This document shows positions 12,001-20,280 of a DNA stretch of 64,000 nt, piece by piece; within the stretch, counting starts at the first letter, position 1; each line of letters begins with the position of its first letter. Location of the stretch: positions 14,801,808 through 14,865,807 of the forward strand of contig NC_088315.1 in the NCBI RefSeq assembly GCF_910592395.1, written 5' to 3'. The notes under the pieces were generated by a model. It was not told the origin of the DNA. It searched no databases and worked only from the letters and a program-made list of their open reading frames with translations. Both the position numbers and the translations under genes were made by a program. This DNA comes from Lineus longissimus (lineage: Eukaryota > Nemertea > Pilidiophora > Heteronemertea > Lineidae).

Positions 12001-14514
12001 ATTCTGAAAATTTTGAGATTTTTCTGATTTTTCGATATATCCTGGTAGTACACATGTCCCCTGAATGATTGGTGAATTTTTCTTATTTTCAACTAAAGGA
12101 ACATCTCAGAACTATGATTTGAAAATTTTGATACTTCCCAGTATCGACCTTTTCTCAGCAATATGAGTTGCTAGCTGGGCTAAATTGGTGCCAATCCTTA
12201 ATTGGGTATGACTTCTCAATGATACAGTTGCAAAAACCCCAAAAATATCAAAATATCAGAATTTTTATTTTTTAATACATCTCAAAACTGAAATGAGATT
12301 TTTCATTTGTTTCACAGATAGTCTTAACAATGTGTAAGGTATAATGTAGGGTAAATTTGGGTTTGAAAAATCAATTCACAAAAAAGTGAAAAATAGATGC
12401 CTCTCAAAATTATGTAATAACTTCTTTATGCAATTGGTCCGTATAACAACTATGATATAATTCGATAGCCAACAAAATTCTCCACAAGTGGTGAAAATTT
12501 GGGTTCAAGAGTATCAGCCATTTCGGAGAAAATGTGCAATAACTGGTGTCCATAAACTTCTGACCATGAGTGTACTTATGAAGCAGAAAGTTAAAATCGT
12601 AAGGAAATGGCTCAGACAAGGCTGGTAAGTGGATGACAGTGTAGACCGTAATTAGGAAGTCGGAATCATTCTTGGTGATTCATTCAATCTTGGAGGAATT
12701 AAAGCCATACTATTTTACCAACCGCCGAACTAGACTCGTACATTATTCCTAGACATCCCATGTGCACCTTCAGGAATCTCCTCATGAAAGACAAAAACCT
12801 CAATTCAGGATAACGATGGGACATTTACTTGTGAAATGCCGGTCATTAGATAGGCCAGGCTAGAGGAGGAAAGCAATATATCTGTATAGCATTGGTATGC
12901 CTGCCTTCCCCTCCGACATACGACGTATGTGCAGACAAAATAAAACATATTGCTCATTTTGCTTCAGGGTAACTTGTGATTCGCAAGTATGATTACATTT
13001 TCATTCGATTGAGTTGTTTGACAAAGAGAGGGCACGGAAGTTTCTGTTTTGCTTTGATCAATACATGTGAGTTAGGCATGTTATAGGTGGACCAGTATAA
13101 CATGCCAGGTTTATGTCTCCCTCTGACCGATGGCACACAAAACAGGCGCCTGCCTTCCTTGAGCTACATGTACATGATCTTAGGTGGACCAGTATAACAT
13201 GCCAGGTTTATGTCTCCCTCTGACCAATGCCACACAAAAAGGCGCCTGCCTTCCTTGAGCTACATGTACATGATCTTAGGTGGACCAGTATAACATGCCA
13301 GGTTTATGTCTCCCTCTGACCAATGCCACACAAACAGGCCCCTGCCTTCCTTGAGCTACATGTACATGATCTTAGGTGGACCAGTATAACATGCCAGGTT
13401 TATGTCTCCCTCTGACCAGGCGCCTGCCTACCTTAAGCTACATGTACATGATCTTAGGTGAACCAGTATAACATGCCAGGTGTATGTCTCCCTCTGACCA
13501 ATGCCACACAAACAGGCGCCTGCCTTCCTTGAGCTACATGTACATGATCTTAGGTGGACCAGTATAACATGCCAGGTTTATGTCTCCCTCTGACCAATGC
13601 CACACAAAAAGGCGCCTGCCTTCCTTGAGCTACATGTACATGATCTTAGGTGGACCAGTATAAAACGCCAGGTTTATGTCTCCCTCTGACCAATGCTACA
13701 CAAACATGTCCCCCCCCCCCCCCCCGCTGTCATCGCATTAAATGGCAAATGCAACGGAATAAAAATAAATTTACGTCTTGCCCAGAAATCGATTCACCAA
13801 AATGATATGGACTAGAGGGTTTAATCTTACACATAATCAGCTAGTTTGATCACACACAATGGGAAGGGCTAGATAAGGGATAAGTATTGAATCTGAGCTA
13901 ATGAAGATAAACAACAGCACAGAAATACTGGCAATTTCACAATGAAGAGGAATAACGGAGGGAAATTAGTCATTTTGCTCAAATGCCGCTATTGCGCCCA
14001 GTCATATGTCACAAGTTATAAACCATCAAGCACTTGGACAATGGTGCCCTAATAACAATGTTGGTGATAATACCCAACCCACCCCTCTTATCTGGGACAA
14101 TTAAGCATTCGTTTTAATGAAACAACCCCATGTGATCGCCGGCCATGCATCTTGCAGTTTGCCCATTTGATCAAATTACCTCCCGTAATCAGTTGAACCA
14201 TCAAAGGCGCGAGGGACATGAGTGAATAATCTAGGCTAATTGATCCTATTTAAGGCCTATAAGATATTTAGCTGTCACACAGGCATTACATTTTCACCGT
14301 TGATTCAGGCATGCACACTTTAAAAGGTGATACGTGTACTACAGTATTACAGCAAAACGTTGTTATCTGACAAATAGTGACGGAACTTACCGATAGATTT
14401 GTCAATATAACGCCTCTCAAATCCCGGTGGATCAGTGCCTTTCACCAAGTACTCCTCATATGATGGACTATCAGAAGAAGCACTTTTGATCCGTCTGCTA
14501 GATCTTCTCATCAT
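1..14514 (-). CDS. SET-domain protein (KMT5A/PR-Set7-like) with repetitive exon-array tail, 3' end outside window
   Basis: The inferred CDS starts at the ATG at 14514. Coding exons on the minus strand are 14514-14391, 11135-10970, 10736-10535, 10086-10005, then 9361-9056, 8720-8478, 7931-7701, 7062-6835, 6246-6010, 5796-5491, 5165-4923, 4297-4067, 3497-3267, 2758-2534, 2017-1781, 1523-1212, 685-381 and 60-1. Every junction has GT/AG and phases match throughout (1, 2, 0, then all 1). The first 164 residues form a small SET domain, the family of S-adenosylmethionine-dependent lysine methyltransferases. The tail of about 1,000 residues before the frameshifted exon at 685-381 has no recognised domain and is rich in S, T, P, Q and K, with a basic pair near each exon end. 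A nuclear role is inferred from the SET fold and the basic motifs. Continuity of all exons in one mRNA is inferred from phase, not shown. Confidence 0.75.
381..685 (-). CDS. Tail exon class D, copy 1, frameshifted
   Basis: 305 bases, one fewer than the two intact D copies, with acceptor and donor kept. Compared with copy 2, one C is missing in the run near 425-430 (CCC where the other copies have CCCC). The frame then reaches TAG at 399-401. Spliced in line, the protein would end here and everything to the left would be untranslated. A homopolymer sequencing error is the simplest alternative. Confidence 0.6.
720..1190. repeat. Intron segment homologous to 9430-9985
   Basis: Shared words include GATGATTCTGGTTAT, AGGACCGAAAGAAA and GATTTTAGTTGCTCA, in the same order and orientation in both places. 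Each copy lies just upstream of a class D exon, on the minus strand. The intron upstream of the middle D exon (5797-6009) is short and lacks it. Confidence 0.6.
1212..1523 (-). CDS. Tail exon E (single copy, unlike A-D)
   Basis: 312 bases, 104 codons, phase 1 to 1, acceptor GATTTTCAG, donor GTAGGC. The composition differs from classes A-D: it looks helical, with RLHGLINFYLDEIETNGR at the start, an acidic/aromatic middle (YADLYDVDYFTLQLLLRVR) and FTVLADIVLEDFHRRVSVKG at the end. No domain is recognised. It lies between two blocks and appears only once in the window. Confidence 0.55.
1781..2017 (-). CDS. Tail exon class B, copy 1
   Basis: 237 bases, 79 codons, phase 1 to 1. It carries TNVKVPPSQNNATLKEQ, RSSSAQGMAQLPESPS and a proline run (VPPVPPKK), and ends LAVLQPKKC at GTAAGT. 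It closes the second block. The open frame here is not the ATG-initiated one on the same strand. Confidence 0.65.
2534..2758 (-). CDS. Tail exon class A, copy 1
   Basis: 225 bases, 75 codons, phase 1 to 1, the shortest A copy, acceptor ATTACAG, donor GTGAGT. It carries MAIERQKTYIGASSSQG and HTSHSETTQVSVAS, and ends QAKKR across the junction. Confidence 0.7.
3267..3497 (-). CDS. Tail exon class A, copy 2
   Basis: 231 bases, 77 codons, phase 1 to 1. It carries MAIERQKTNIEASSAQG and SQVTPFVTMHTGHSETTQ, and ends QAKKR across the junction. It differs from the other A copies near the start (RQPLSQHC). Confidence 0.7.
4067..4297 (-). CDS. Tail exon class A, copy 3
   Basis: 231 bases, 77 codons, phase 1 to 1, same splice motifs as the other A copies. 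It carries KVRPPPNQTSMAIERQKTH and GASSAQGMAQFQES, and ends QARKR across the junction. It is one of three A exons in the second block. Confidence 0.7.
4501..4650. repeat. Degenerate 30-33 bp minisatellite in intron
   Basis: Four imperfect tandem copies of a unit like GGATGCTGAGTAGTGTGGAC followed by TCGAACCAT. Single copies also occur at about 3137-3170, 3826-3850 and 7463-7495, in the introns next to class A exons, so the motif was carried along by the exon duplications. Confidence 0.6.
4776..4855. repeat. Two-copy 40-bp tandem repeat
   Basis: GCAAGCCGGAAGGAC followed by the rest of a 40-bp unit occurs twice in a row (4776 and 4816), with two or three mismatches. Intronic. Confidence 0.7.
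4923..5165 (-). CDS. Tail exon class C, copy 1
   Basis: 243 bases, 81 codons, phase 1 to 1, acceptor ATTTTAG, donor GTAAGT. It carries SEVKPPPTHDYRASKRQRR, VTPVCKKKKDPSETT and ends TATQPKKC. Its 5' part is almost identical to the class C fragment at 1-60, so that duplication is recent. Confidence 0.7.
5491..5796 (-). CDS. Tail exon class D, copy 2
   Basis: 306 bases, 102 codons, phase 1 to 1. It carries RKIEATTTQDKTASENQ, PALMKSTSDQVASKLEKQ and VPMVPKSAVEVQPKK, and opens the second block. It is the best intact reference for the frameshifted copy at 381-685. Confidence 0.7.
6010..6246 (-). CDS. Tail exon class B, copy 2
   Basis: 237 bases, 79 codons, phase 1 to 1, acceptor TTATTTTAG, donor GTAAGT. 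Read from the splice sites (there is no ATG near its start), it begins TNVKVPPSKNNATLKEQQ, contains RSSSAQGVAQLPESPS, and ends SAVVQTQKG. It closes the first D-C-A-A-B block. Confidence 0.65.
6354..6545. repeat. Two-copy 96-bp tandem repeat in intron
   Basis: CCTCAGCGGTGACCTC starts two adjacent units at 6354 and 6450, nearly identical and including the AGACTGGGAGCCCAG segment. A single related segment lies at about 2131-2230 at the equivalent place upstream of the other class B exon. Confidence 0.7.
6835..7062 (-). CDS. Tail exon class A, copy 4
   Basis: 228 bases, 76 codons, phase 1 to 1, one codon shorter than copies 2, 3 and 5. It carries MAIERQNTYIGASSAQG and SQVTPFVTMHRDQSEITQ, and ends QATKR at the donor GTGAGT. 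Confidence 0.7.
7701..7931 (-). CDS. Tail exon class A, copy 5
   Basis: 231 bases, 77 codons, phase 1 to 1, acceptor ATTACAG, donor GTGAGT. It contains the class signature MAIERQRTAIGASSAQG, then QSQVTPFVTM and HSETTQVPVA, and ends QIKKR across the splice junction. Confidence 0.7.
8478..8720 (-). CDS. Tail exon class C, copy 2
   Basis: 243 bases, 81 codons, phase 1 to 1. It begins SKMKPRPTHEYRASKRQRR, a candidate nuclear localisation signal, continues through SSSGHDGASLPE and CKNKKEPSETTNDQVR, and ends TAMQPKIC. The acceptor reads CATTTTAG and the donor GTAAGT. Confidence 0.7.
9056..9361 (-). CDS. Tail exon class D, copy 3 (5'-most)
   Basis: 306 bases, 102 codons, phase 1 to 1, with acceptor TTTTCAG and donor GTGAGC. 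It opens with RNIEATTTEDKTASKNQ, contains PALMKSTSDQVASK, and closes with SAVVVQPRK. It is the first exon of the first D-C-A-A-B block. The function is unknown. Confidence 0.7.
10005..10086 (-). CDS. SET gene exon 4: linker from SET domain to tail
   Basis: This 82-base exon has acceptor AATCTTTCAG and donor GTAAGA. Only the phase-0 frame is open, which matches the phase-0 end of exon 3. It ends in phase 1 (GAG G), which matches the start phase of every tail exon. It encodes 27 polar residues ending in KQKNDKSEG. It converts the phase-0 SET unit to the phase-1 register of the array. Confidence 0.65.
10535..10736 (-). CDS. SET gene exon 3: catalytic half of SET domain
   Basis: The exon starts in phase 2 after TTTATAG and ends in phase 0 at GTAAGC. 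It contains the VDATKDTGTLGRL segment, then ANDAWNGADNC, where most SET enzymes have the NHS motif, then the C-terminal GEELRYDYG with the conserved tyrosines. The NH pair of the cofactor-binding pseudoknot is ND here, so activity is open. I have the impression that some divergent invertebrate KMT5A-like copies share this ND form, but I cannot verify that here. Confidence 0.8.
10970..11135 (-). CDS. SET gene exon 2: N-terminal half of SET domain
   Basis: The exon starts in phase 1 after TTCTAG and ends in phase 2 at GTAAAT. It encodes the SET N-flank and first subdomain: the GWGVFACRK turn (usual form GRGVFA), then YHGVLIKEDEARRRE, matching the EYHG/LI...A..RE pattern of KMT5A-type domains, then GSFMFYFKHN, equivalent to CYMYYF of that family. 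It sits 3.26 kb downstream of exon 1. Confidence 0.8.
11204..11440 (+). mobile_element. tRNA-derived SINE
   Basis: The head contains an A-box-like TGGCCCAGTGG (11214-11224) and a B-box-like GGCTCGATACC (11257-11267) at normal spacing for a pol III promoter. A non-tRNA body and a short (AAT) tail near 11386 follow. It sits in intron 1 of the SET gene. It has no tRNA fold with a good acceptor stem, so it is not called a tRNA gene. Confidence 0.7.
11695..12574. mobile_element. Tc1/mariner-like MITE with long inverted repeats
   Basis: The left end TACACTCATGGTCAAAAGTT is matched in inverse at 12555-12574. The inverted repeats extend about 165-170 bases (11695-11858 and 12404-12574) with roughly 10% mismatch. 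The outermost TA fits a TA target duplication. The interior is AT-rich and contains no transposase reading frame. Confidence 0.75.
13085..13709. repeat. 96-bp minisatellite, about 6.5 copies
   Basis: Units begin AGGTGGACCAGTATAAC at 13085, 13182, 13278, 13374, 13456, 13552 and 13648, with periods of 97, 96, 96, 82, 96 and 96. Each unit carries TGTCTCCCTCTGACC, GGCGCCTGCC and CTACATGTACATG. The fourth unit has a 14-base deletion. A poly-C run of about 17 follows at 13711-13727. It lies in intron 1 of the SET gene. Confidence 0.85.
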
Positions 14515-14517
14515 TAT
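14391..14517 (-). CDS. SET gene, first coding exon
   Basis: An acceptor (TTGCAG) precedes ATAATGATG; the first ATG, at 14514, is taken as the start. The exon encodes 41 residues, basic at the N-terminus (MMRRSSRRIK), followed by a Ser-rich stretch and the lead-in to the SET domain (PPGFERRYIDKSI). It ends in phase 1 at GTAAGT, so the glycine codon is split across the junction into the SET GWGVFA motif. An acceptor upstream of the ATG implies at least one 5' non-coding exon. Confidence 0.75.
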
Positions 14518-15305
14518 CTGCAACAATGCAATACATGGTTATGATATAATTCTACATCATGCGGACTGTCTCAACGGAACGTGGAATTCGGGCTGTTTGT
14601 CGTGGATGAGCGACATCGCCTAGCCTCAACACCAATGAGTAAAAAAACGGAATGCCTACAAAAATGGTTAGACTCCCCAACCAAAAGCATACCAGCGACA
14701 CATCTGTATGAAGGAGGGGTTCACCCTGCCCCCCGAATGGGTATTTCCGGTAATTCCGAAGGGGGGTTCGTTTTCGCAAAATAAATAGATTTAGAAGAGG
14801 CAATTCTTTCTCTTGGAATCTCGCGCTAACGGGGTTGTTCGCTGCCCCGGCAGCCCCCCCCCCTTTACTCATGCACAGACTCGCCCGTTTCCTGAATATA
14901 ATCAACCCAATGATTCGGAAAAAGCCTCCTTGATTTCTTATACATGTACCTCACAAATTAATGCTCCTGTCGATCCGAGATCGCTTGATTCCTTGCATAT
15001 TTCACAATGAATCATTTCAAAATTAATAATGTCTCATATCATTCCCAATAATTTCACGACGACCTAAATATTCTCAAAAATACGACCGGGATGGGCCTTA
15101 GCAACCACCGACTTGGACCGAGAAACTTGTTAAGTGAAGTTTATGGGAAATGATTTCAGCTGGAGGAGGCCAAATGCCAATGATTTTATGTCTTCTTGTA
15201 AGCTCAATCAAGCAAAAATTCGTTACTAACAATGCATGAAAATTCCTTGACAAGTAAGACCTAGAATGAGTTAGAATAGTATCAAAATGAAGAGAGGATA
15301 CTTAC
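14518..15305. other. Intergenic or 5' intron, no gene seen
   Basis: Open frames on both strands here are broken by G/C homopolymers and have no splice-flanked coding character. Treated as the 5' intron of the SET gene. Confidence 0.4.
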
Positions 15306-15480
15306 CCGCGCAATACGTATCGCAACACCGAATAAAAAGCTATGAACAGCTCGGCAGGATCGTTACTTGTGATGCCAAAGTCGGCTGTATGCGCCTTTTT
15401 AACCCGGTCACGGAATTTACGCGCCTAAAAAATATTTGCATACAAAGCACCTTTTTTTTCGCTTGGGATGGTTACCAGTT
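15306..15480 (-). other. Candidate 5' non-coding exon of the SET gene
   Basis: On the minus strand the sequence GCGCGG is followed by a strong donor, GTAAGTATC, at 15305. The first coding exon (acceptor at 14518) needs an upstream exon and this is the nearest good donor. The upper boundary is a guess, and no TATA box or initiator is evident. Confidence 0.3.
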
Positions 15481-16240
15481 CCCGCTCTTCGAGGACATGG
15501 TGATAAGAAACAGGAAATGTGCGGCCTGTGACAATTATACAAAAACTTTTTTTAGCTGTATATGAGCTATGTGGTTGCATCACAGTGTGTGAATCGAGGC
15601 TCGGAGGTCACTTCAAAAACTTCGAAATCTTGCACAAGGCCGATAGCTGTTTGGGAGTGGATAGTTTTGCTTCCGTAGCATTACAAACGGTTATCTAAAT
15701 TTGAACGGCATACCGATATCATTTCTTTCAAGTGAAGAAAGTATCTATGTAGGCCTAGCTCCACACAAAACTTCCCTTTGACTGGCGACAAAATGCTCCC
15801 CGCCGGCCATGCAAAATCACATATACCGTAACGTGGACCTATGCAACGACTGTGACCAGTCGCAGTTATAGAGGGGCAATAAAGATACGGATTTGGCGTT
15901 CCATAGAGTCATCAACTGTATTTCCTCCAACATAACAGCAACACTCGAAGAGACGTCACAGACATGATCCGCGGGTATAACTGGCCAGCCGGTCAACGGT
16001 GATCGGTAGCCGTGGAGCTCACATGCAACAATTGCCAATTTGCTATTTGCCTATTTTCAAACTTGCCCAATGACCACAATAAAACAGACCCGCTTGGCAC
16101 AGGCTTATACTTTACAATAGAATCTGGGCTGTCCCGACATTTGGTCCTAAGGGGTCAATTAATTAATTCAATTGATTTATTCATCAACACCTGCAAATGA
16201 GAAATAGTTATACATCATTCACGTCACAGAAAACAGACCA

Positions 16241-16340
16241 ATGCAAACCCAAGCATTCTGGCTACGGCCGATGCAACGGGCGAGGAGAGAATGCAAACCC
16301 AAGCATTCTGGCTACGGCCGATGCGAATGCCGGAGAGAAT
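16241..16340. repeat. Two-copy 50-bp tandem repeat
   Basis: ATGCAAACCCAAGCATTCTG begins units at 16241 and 16291; the second unit is followed by a shorter third remnant. The surrounding 15.5-16.7 kb shows no supported gene. Confidence 0.7.
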
Positions 16341-16776
16341 GATTATGTCATGTCGGCCTGTCAGGACATACCAGATTAGATTCTTCAATATGTGACAACA
16401 GATTATTGCCCATGTGGAATGGAGTCTACAGTAGTGATTCATCTTTATGAGGACAATGTTTTTTTTTCAACGGCGTGGTCCATATCGACCGCAGAATGAA
16501 TCATCGTATCTCACCGCATCATAACAAGTGTTTTTTTTCCCCTAAGCAGCACAGATTTTGCACAATTAGGCCAAAAGTAGCGAACACACCATCTCCAAAA
16601 TGTTCACAGCCAAGAATTTGCTAAAACGGACAAATTTAGCATAGACTGCTGACCTGAACCCCTCCTCCTCCTCCAAGTATGATATACATTATACACCGGG
16701 CTCACTTCTGATGAATGACTGAACTTGCCGAACTTGGGAACGGAGGCAGTTACCGTTCTCAGGGGACTCGAAATAC

Positions 16777-17654
16777 TAGGGAGGTTAAGAACTCAAACGA
16801 TAAACTAACGGTAACCGCATTGAAGTCTACCGTTTCAATGATGGATAGATGTCGTTTGGTTCAGAAGGTCATTACATTTTTATCTTGGAGTAACATACGT
16901 TCAATTTATGCGCCTTTTGTGAGCGTAGTGCAGACCTTTATTCTGATTATGAAATGTGTAACGAAGCTGTGGGACACAACAACCCAGCTGGGTCCGGTTG
17001 CTCAATCAGCATTATCGTTAACCTCAACGTCAGCGCTTTTTCCAAATCGATGATATTCAACTGTCACACAAGTGTCTGGATGCGATAGTGCGTAAAATAA
17101 CAAAGGAGATGAGCGTGATGCGCCAACGCCGACGCTCATATGGAAACGGGCCTTTAGTGCTAACGTTGGCGTTAATTCTAAGGCTGATTGAACAACCGGG
17201 CCCAGGTTAGGTTGCGCTTAACTATAATCTGCAACAAAGGAACTCGACGACTTCATTCACTCTAACAGAAGGACCGGTGTAGAAGTTTAAAATGTCCTGG
17301 GATAAAATGTCCGGGAACAAAGGATTCCTTTTTGCGGTGAGCCATTGGACTTGCATTCTTTTACACCGGGAACGTCTAAATTACTCAAAGCTGATGAGGT
17401 AATGCATTGAAACGCAGTGTACAATTATAGGCCTTTGGTAGGCCAAGAGATGTTTGCGCACGTTTCGATTGTAACAAGTCACTCTAAGGCATTATATAAG
17501 TCAGTTAATATGCCTTCTTCTGGTTTTCCTGACTCGGACCAGTGTTAGCCTCACGAACATTTTACATTTCCCGAAGTATGCCTCTCAACCCAGCGCTATT
17601 TATTTACAATAAACGTACCGTTGTCGCTTATCGTTTAAGTTCTTGACCTCCCTA
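16777..17654. mobile_element. TA-flanked MITE hosting another MITE
   Basis: Ends TAGGGAGGTTAAGAACT on the left and its inverse (about 17625-17654, AAGTTCTTGACCTCCCTA) on the right, extending about 35 bases with a few mismatches. The flanking TA suggests a Tc1/mariner-type insertion. The 212-bp Harbinger-type MITE at 16991 lies inside it. A related end occurs near 22717. Confidence 0.5.
16991..17202. mobile_element. Harbinger-type MITE, 212 bp
   Basis: Begins GGTCCGGTTGCTCAATCAG and ends CTGATTGAACAACCGGGCC, with inner inverted repeats built from TTAACGTTGGCG-like words. The outer bases match the termini of the Harbinger element at 50278-54132 (GGCCCGGTTGTTCAA). The flanks are CTG on the left and CAG on the right, so the 3-bp duplication is imperfect. 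Confidence 0.65.
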
Positions 17655-18620
17655 ATAAGAAACAAGATATGCGCGGGCATTGAGGCAATCAAAAATACAT
17701 TAAGCTTTTTTAGCTCGGGGAAGCAAGCACTTGTGCTAGAAATACGTCCTTATTTCAAGTGATGACTTCACTCAGCGTATCATCCGGACACGTTAACCCA
17801 TCTGCCCTCCAGCATAGGCTTTTCAGAAACGACAAGTGCCTTATCGCAGTCCTTGGTCCTTTTAATTACGACCACCCCTGTTTAATTACTGCAAATAGCC
17901 CCCCCCCCTCCTGTAACGGGCCTGCAAGAGAGTCTTTATGCTGTCGTGATTCTAGTTTATCTCCACATGGCCACCGACAGAACACTCGAAATGTGACATC
18001 ACAGACAAGATACTTCGACGTGACTTTGCCGAAGACAAATACCTGAGTGTGCGACCATGAACGGCAATCGGACTTTTGACCAGGACAATGTGTTATCATC
18101 GCCCGCTAGCCATGGCTTGTTCATTCGTTGATGCCTCCCAAGGAAACATGACAAGGTTTTGCTGCGGGGGCGATGACCTTACCACTTCTTGATATGTACG
18201 CATATTATTGATCGGTATCAGTTTTTCGACTCCTGGAAGTTTGGCCTACAAGCAAGGAGAACCTATAATGTGCAACTATATGATCCCAATCGCCGGTCGG
18301 CGAGTCCATTATGAGCTACTGAATTGTTAGGATCACATGTACTTGTACATGCGTTGGAAATCGTTGCTACAAGCAGGAACCGGTCATCCCTGGCCGTAAT
18401 CATTTTTAAACTCGAATTGTTCAGCCAAAACTGTAATCCCAAGCAGTTGCCTCCGCATGGAAGAATTGGAGTAAAATGCAACTTGTTATCTGTACTTTTT
18501 TTGCTCGCAAAGACACGCGTCGTTATCCCCATTTGCCCGCGAATTTTAGAACTGGCCAAATCTATAAATCATAAGTACTGTTAAATCCTATTAATCAACA
18601 CGCCGCATTTCTATCCAACT
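17655..18620. other. No gene or repeat recognised
   Basis: Short frames only. Nothing with splice sites or protein resemblance was found. Confidence 0.4.
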
Positions 18621-18855
18621 GGACCCGGTTGCTCAATCAGCACTGGAGTTAACGCCAACGTTAGTGCTCACGCTGGCTTTAATTATAAGAGCTGGTAAGA
18701 GTTTAATTTGGATTGACATTCCAAATTACTGTAACGTGACACAGTTTTTGCCTAAAATCGATGATATTCAACTGTTACACAAGTGAGATTTTAAAGCCAG
18801 CGTCAGTGCTAACGTTGGTGTTAACTCTAACACTGATTAAGCAACCAGTCCCGGG
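18621..18855. mobile_element. Second Harbinger-type MITE, degraded right end
   Basis: The left end GGACCCGGTTGCTCAATCAG matches the element at 16991. The interior has inverted AACGCCAACGTTAGTGCT and AGTGCTAACGTTGG words. The right end (GCAACCAGTCCCGGG) is altered relative to the consensus. Confidence 0.55.
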
Positions 18856-19610
18856 TCATGAAAAATCCTTATCTTACTGCGGTCATTTGGGTTTTTTACC
18901 ATAGATTTCTTCACCTTATGGCGATATCATCACTTTTCCCGGCCCGAGATGAGATGCCGCTGCAGAAAGAATCAATTATTTCGGTATCCTATCAGGCCTA
19001 CCAAACAGATGAAAAAGCAAAAAAAAACAAGAGTTTTCATCACTCCACTGCTCACCAAAATAGTCACGAAAACTGGTTCAGTCAAATAAAACTTGGCCCT
19101 TTTCAAGCCGCTTGTAATAGCTGAATGGCTCAGGCACAGAGATGAAGAATCAGAGTATGGGGAAACAGATGGCAAAGTTACTTGGAAAGTTTCGTTCGTT
19201 GGTTAGGTGGAGCAATAGAGAAAGTCTTTCTCTATCGGGTTTGTGCCACAAAATTTCCTAATGCTTCTACCTACACAATGCCGAAAACCGTGCTGAAAAC
19301 AATTGCATTTTGAGGACGTTATAAAACAGCAACATTCGGCAACGTTTTTTGCACCCTTCATATCAATCCTAGGATTTTTTTTAAGCCAGGGAGGTAGGCT
19401 ATTCTCTGCCAAATCCGGACACCAACTCAATACACCTTCCCTAAAGGACTTTCCGACAGTATGTATTGGGGCGAAAGTGGCAGTTGCTAATGTAGGCTAT
19501 CTATAGATAGGCCTGTGTAGGCCCACTGGCTAACTTGTCAACGATAGGTCTCTTTTTAAATATTTTGTGGCCCTTAAAAGGGCCATTGATCTTGCTATTC
19601 CAGCAGCGAA
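18856..19610. other. No gene recognised
   Basis: Low-quality frames only; two related Phe/Lys-rich frames are shadows of AT-rich sequence. Confidence 0.4.
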
Positions 19611-19805
19611 TCAGTCTTGTGTCTCTTCCGCGGAAGATTCAGAGTCTGATTCAGATTCAGAGTCTGAAGAGTCTGAGGAGACAGAATGTTCCGATCCCGG
19701 TTCCAACTCATCGATCCGGTCTTGGAGATCTTTAACCTCTTGCGCCTGGATGCGGGCATAATGATTATACATATGATTCATCATCTCTGCCGTTGTCAAT
19801 CTCAT
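19611..19805 (-). CDS. Small acidic coiled protein, 64 aa, unidentified
   Basis: The ATG at 19805 opens a 64-residue frame. The N-terminal half is likely a helix or coiled coil (AQEVKDLQDRIDELE), and the C-terminal half is a Ser/Asp/Glu repeat (SDSSDSESESDSESS). It starts 21 bases after the stop of the 49-aa frame just upstream on the same strand, so the two may share a transcript. It may also be the fragment of a larger element. No family is recognised. Confidence 0.35.
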   Translation of the reverse strand: MRLTTAEMMNHMYNHYARIQAQEVKDLQDRIDELEPGSEHSVSSDSSDSESESDSESSAEETQD

Positions 19806-19826
19806 CTTGATCACATATCGCAAGCC

Positions 19827-19976
19827 TCATTGACCGCTGGTGGTGGCTCTAGCTAACTTGTTCCGGATACGGCGAATGTGTCTCTCCAAGACGATTATCT
19901 GATCAACCGCCTTCATAAATTTCCGGAAGGCTTCGTTACGCTTCGTGGTCAGGAGGCTGGTACTTGCTGGATTCAT
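19827..19976 (-). CDS. Small basic helical protein, 49 aa, unidentified
   Basis: The ATG at 19976 is preceded by a TATA-like AGATAAAAAC about 45 bases upstream on the minus strand. The product is basic and probably one long helix (VDQIIVLERHIRRIRNKLAR). It is followed closely by the acidic 64-aa frame. Reality as a gene is uncertain; the compact layout is the only support. Confidence 0.3.
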   Translation of the reverse strand: MNPASTSLLTTKRNEAFRKFMKAVDQIIVLERHIRRIRNKLARATTSGQ

Positions 19977-20108
19977 CTTGAGTTGGGATATGACGATTTA
20001 GATCTCTGGCTGGGTTTTTATCTACTACCCACCAGCGTCACATTCCATTAGTGTCAAGTGTGACAAATGCCTGTTTTTTGTTGGACCTAGCGTCAGTGTT
20101 TAAATTCT

Positions 20109-20280
20109 TGTTCACTGCAGCTGTGATTGTTGACTGCTTGGGGTACGACACCTAAGGTGATTAGCATCCTTTCCCGATATTCTTGGATGGGCAGGTGCTT
20201 CAACATCTTGGATAAGTCTTGCGGCAATGGCTCAATCCATTCGACCGTAATGAAACCGGGGTGGAACTTTACTGGATTTC
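20109..20280 (-). CDS. Unidentified 3' reading frame fused to the piggyBac breakpoint
   Basis: Just after the piggyBac frame stops resembling transposase (around KMKKGE), a different frame opens: NPVKFHPGFITVEWIEPLPQ through SEQEFKH, stop near 20104. It does not resemble the DDD domain or cysteine-rich tail of piggyBac. It may belong with the two small frames at 19611-19976 as a foreign fragment. Confidence 0.3.

Noticed and set aside
13085-13709. Regular repeat array as a CRISPR
   Set aside because: Units are 96 bp and adjoin without unique spacers, the surroundings are eukaryotic, and there are no cas genes.
14552-14905. 117-codon minus-strand frame upstream of the SET gene
   Set aside because: No splice sites, crosses G/C homopolymers, no resemblance to any family; the real coding exon lies just below it.
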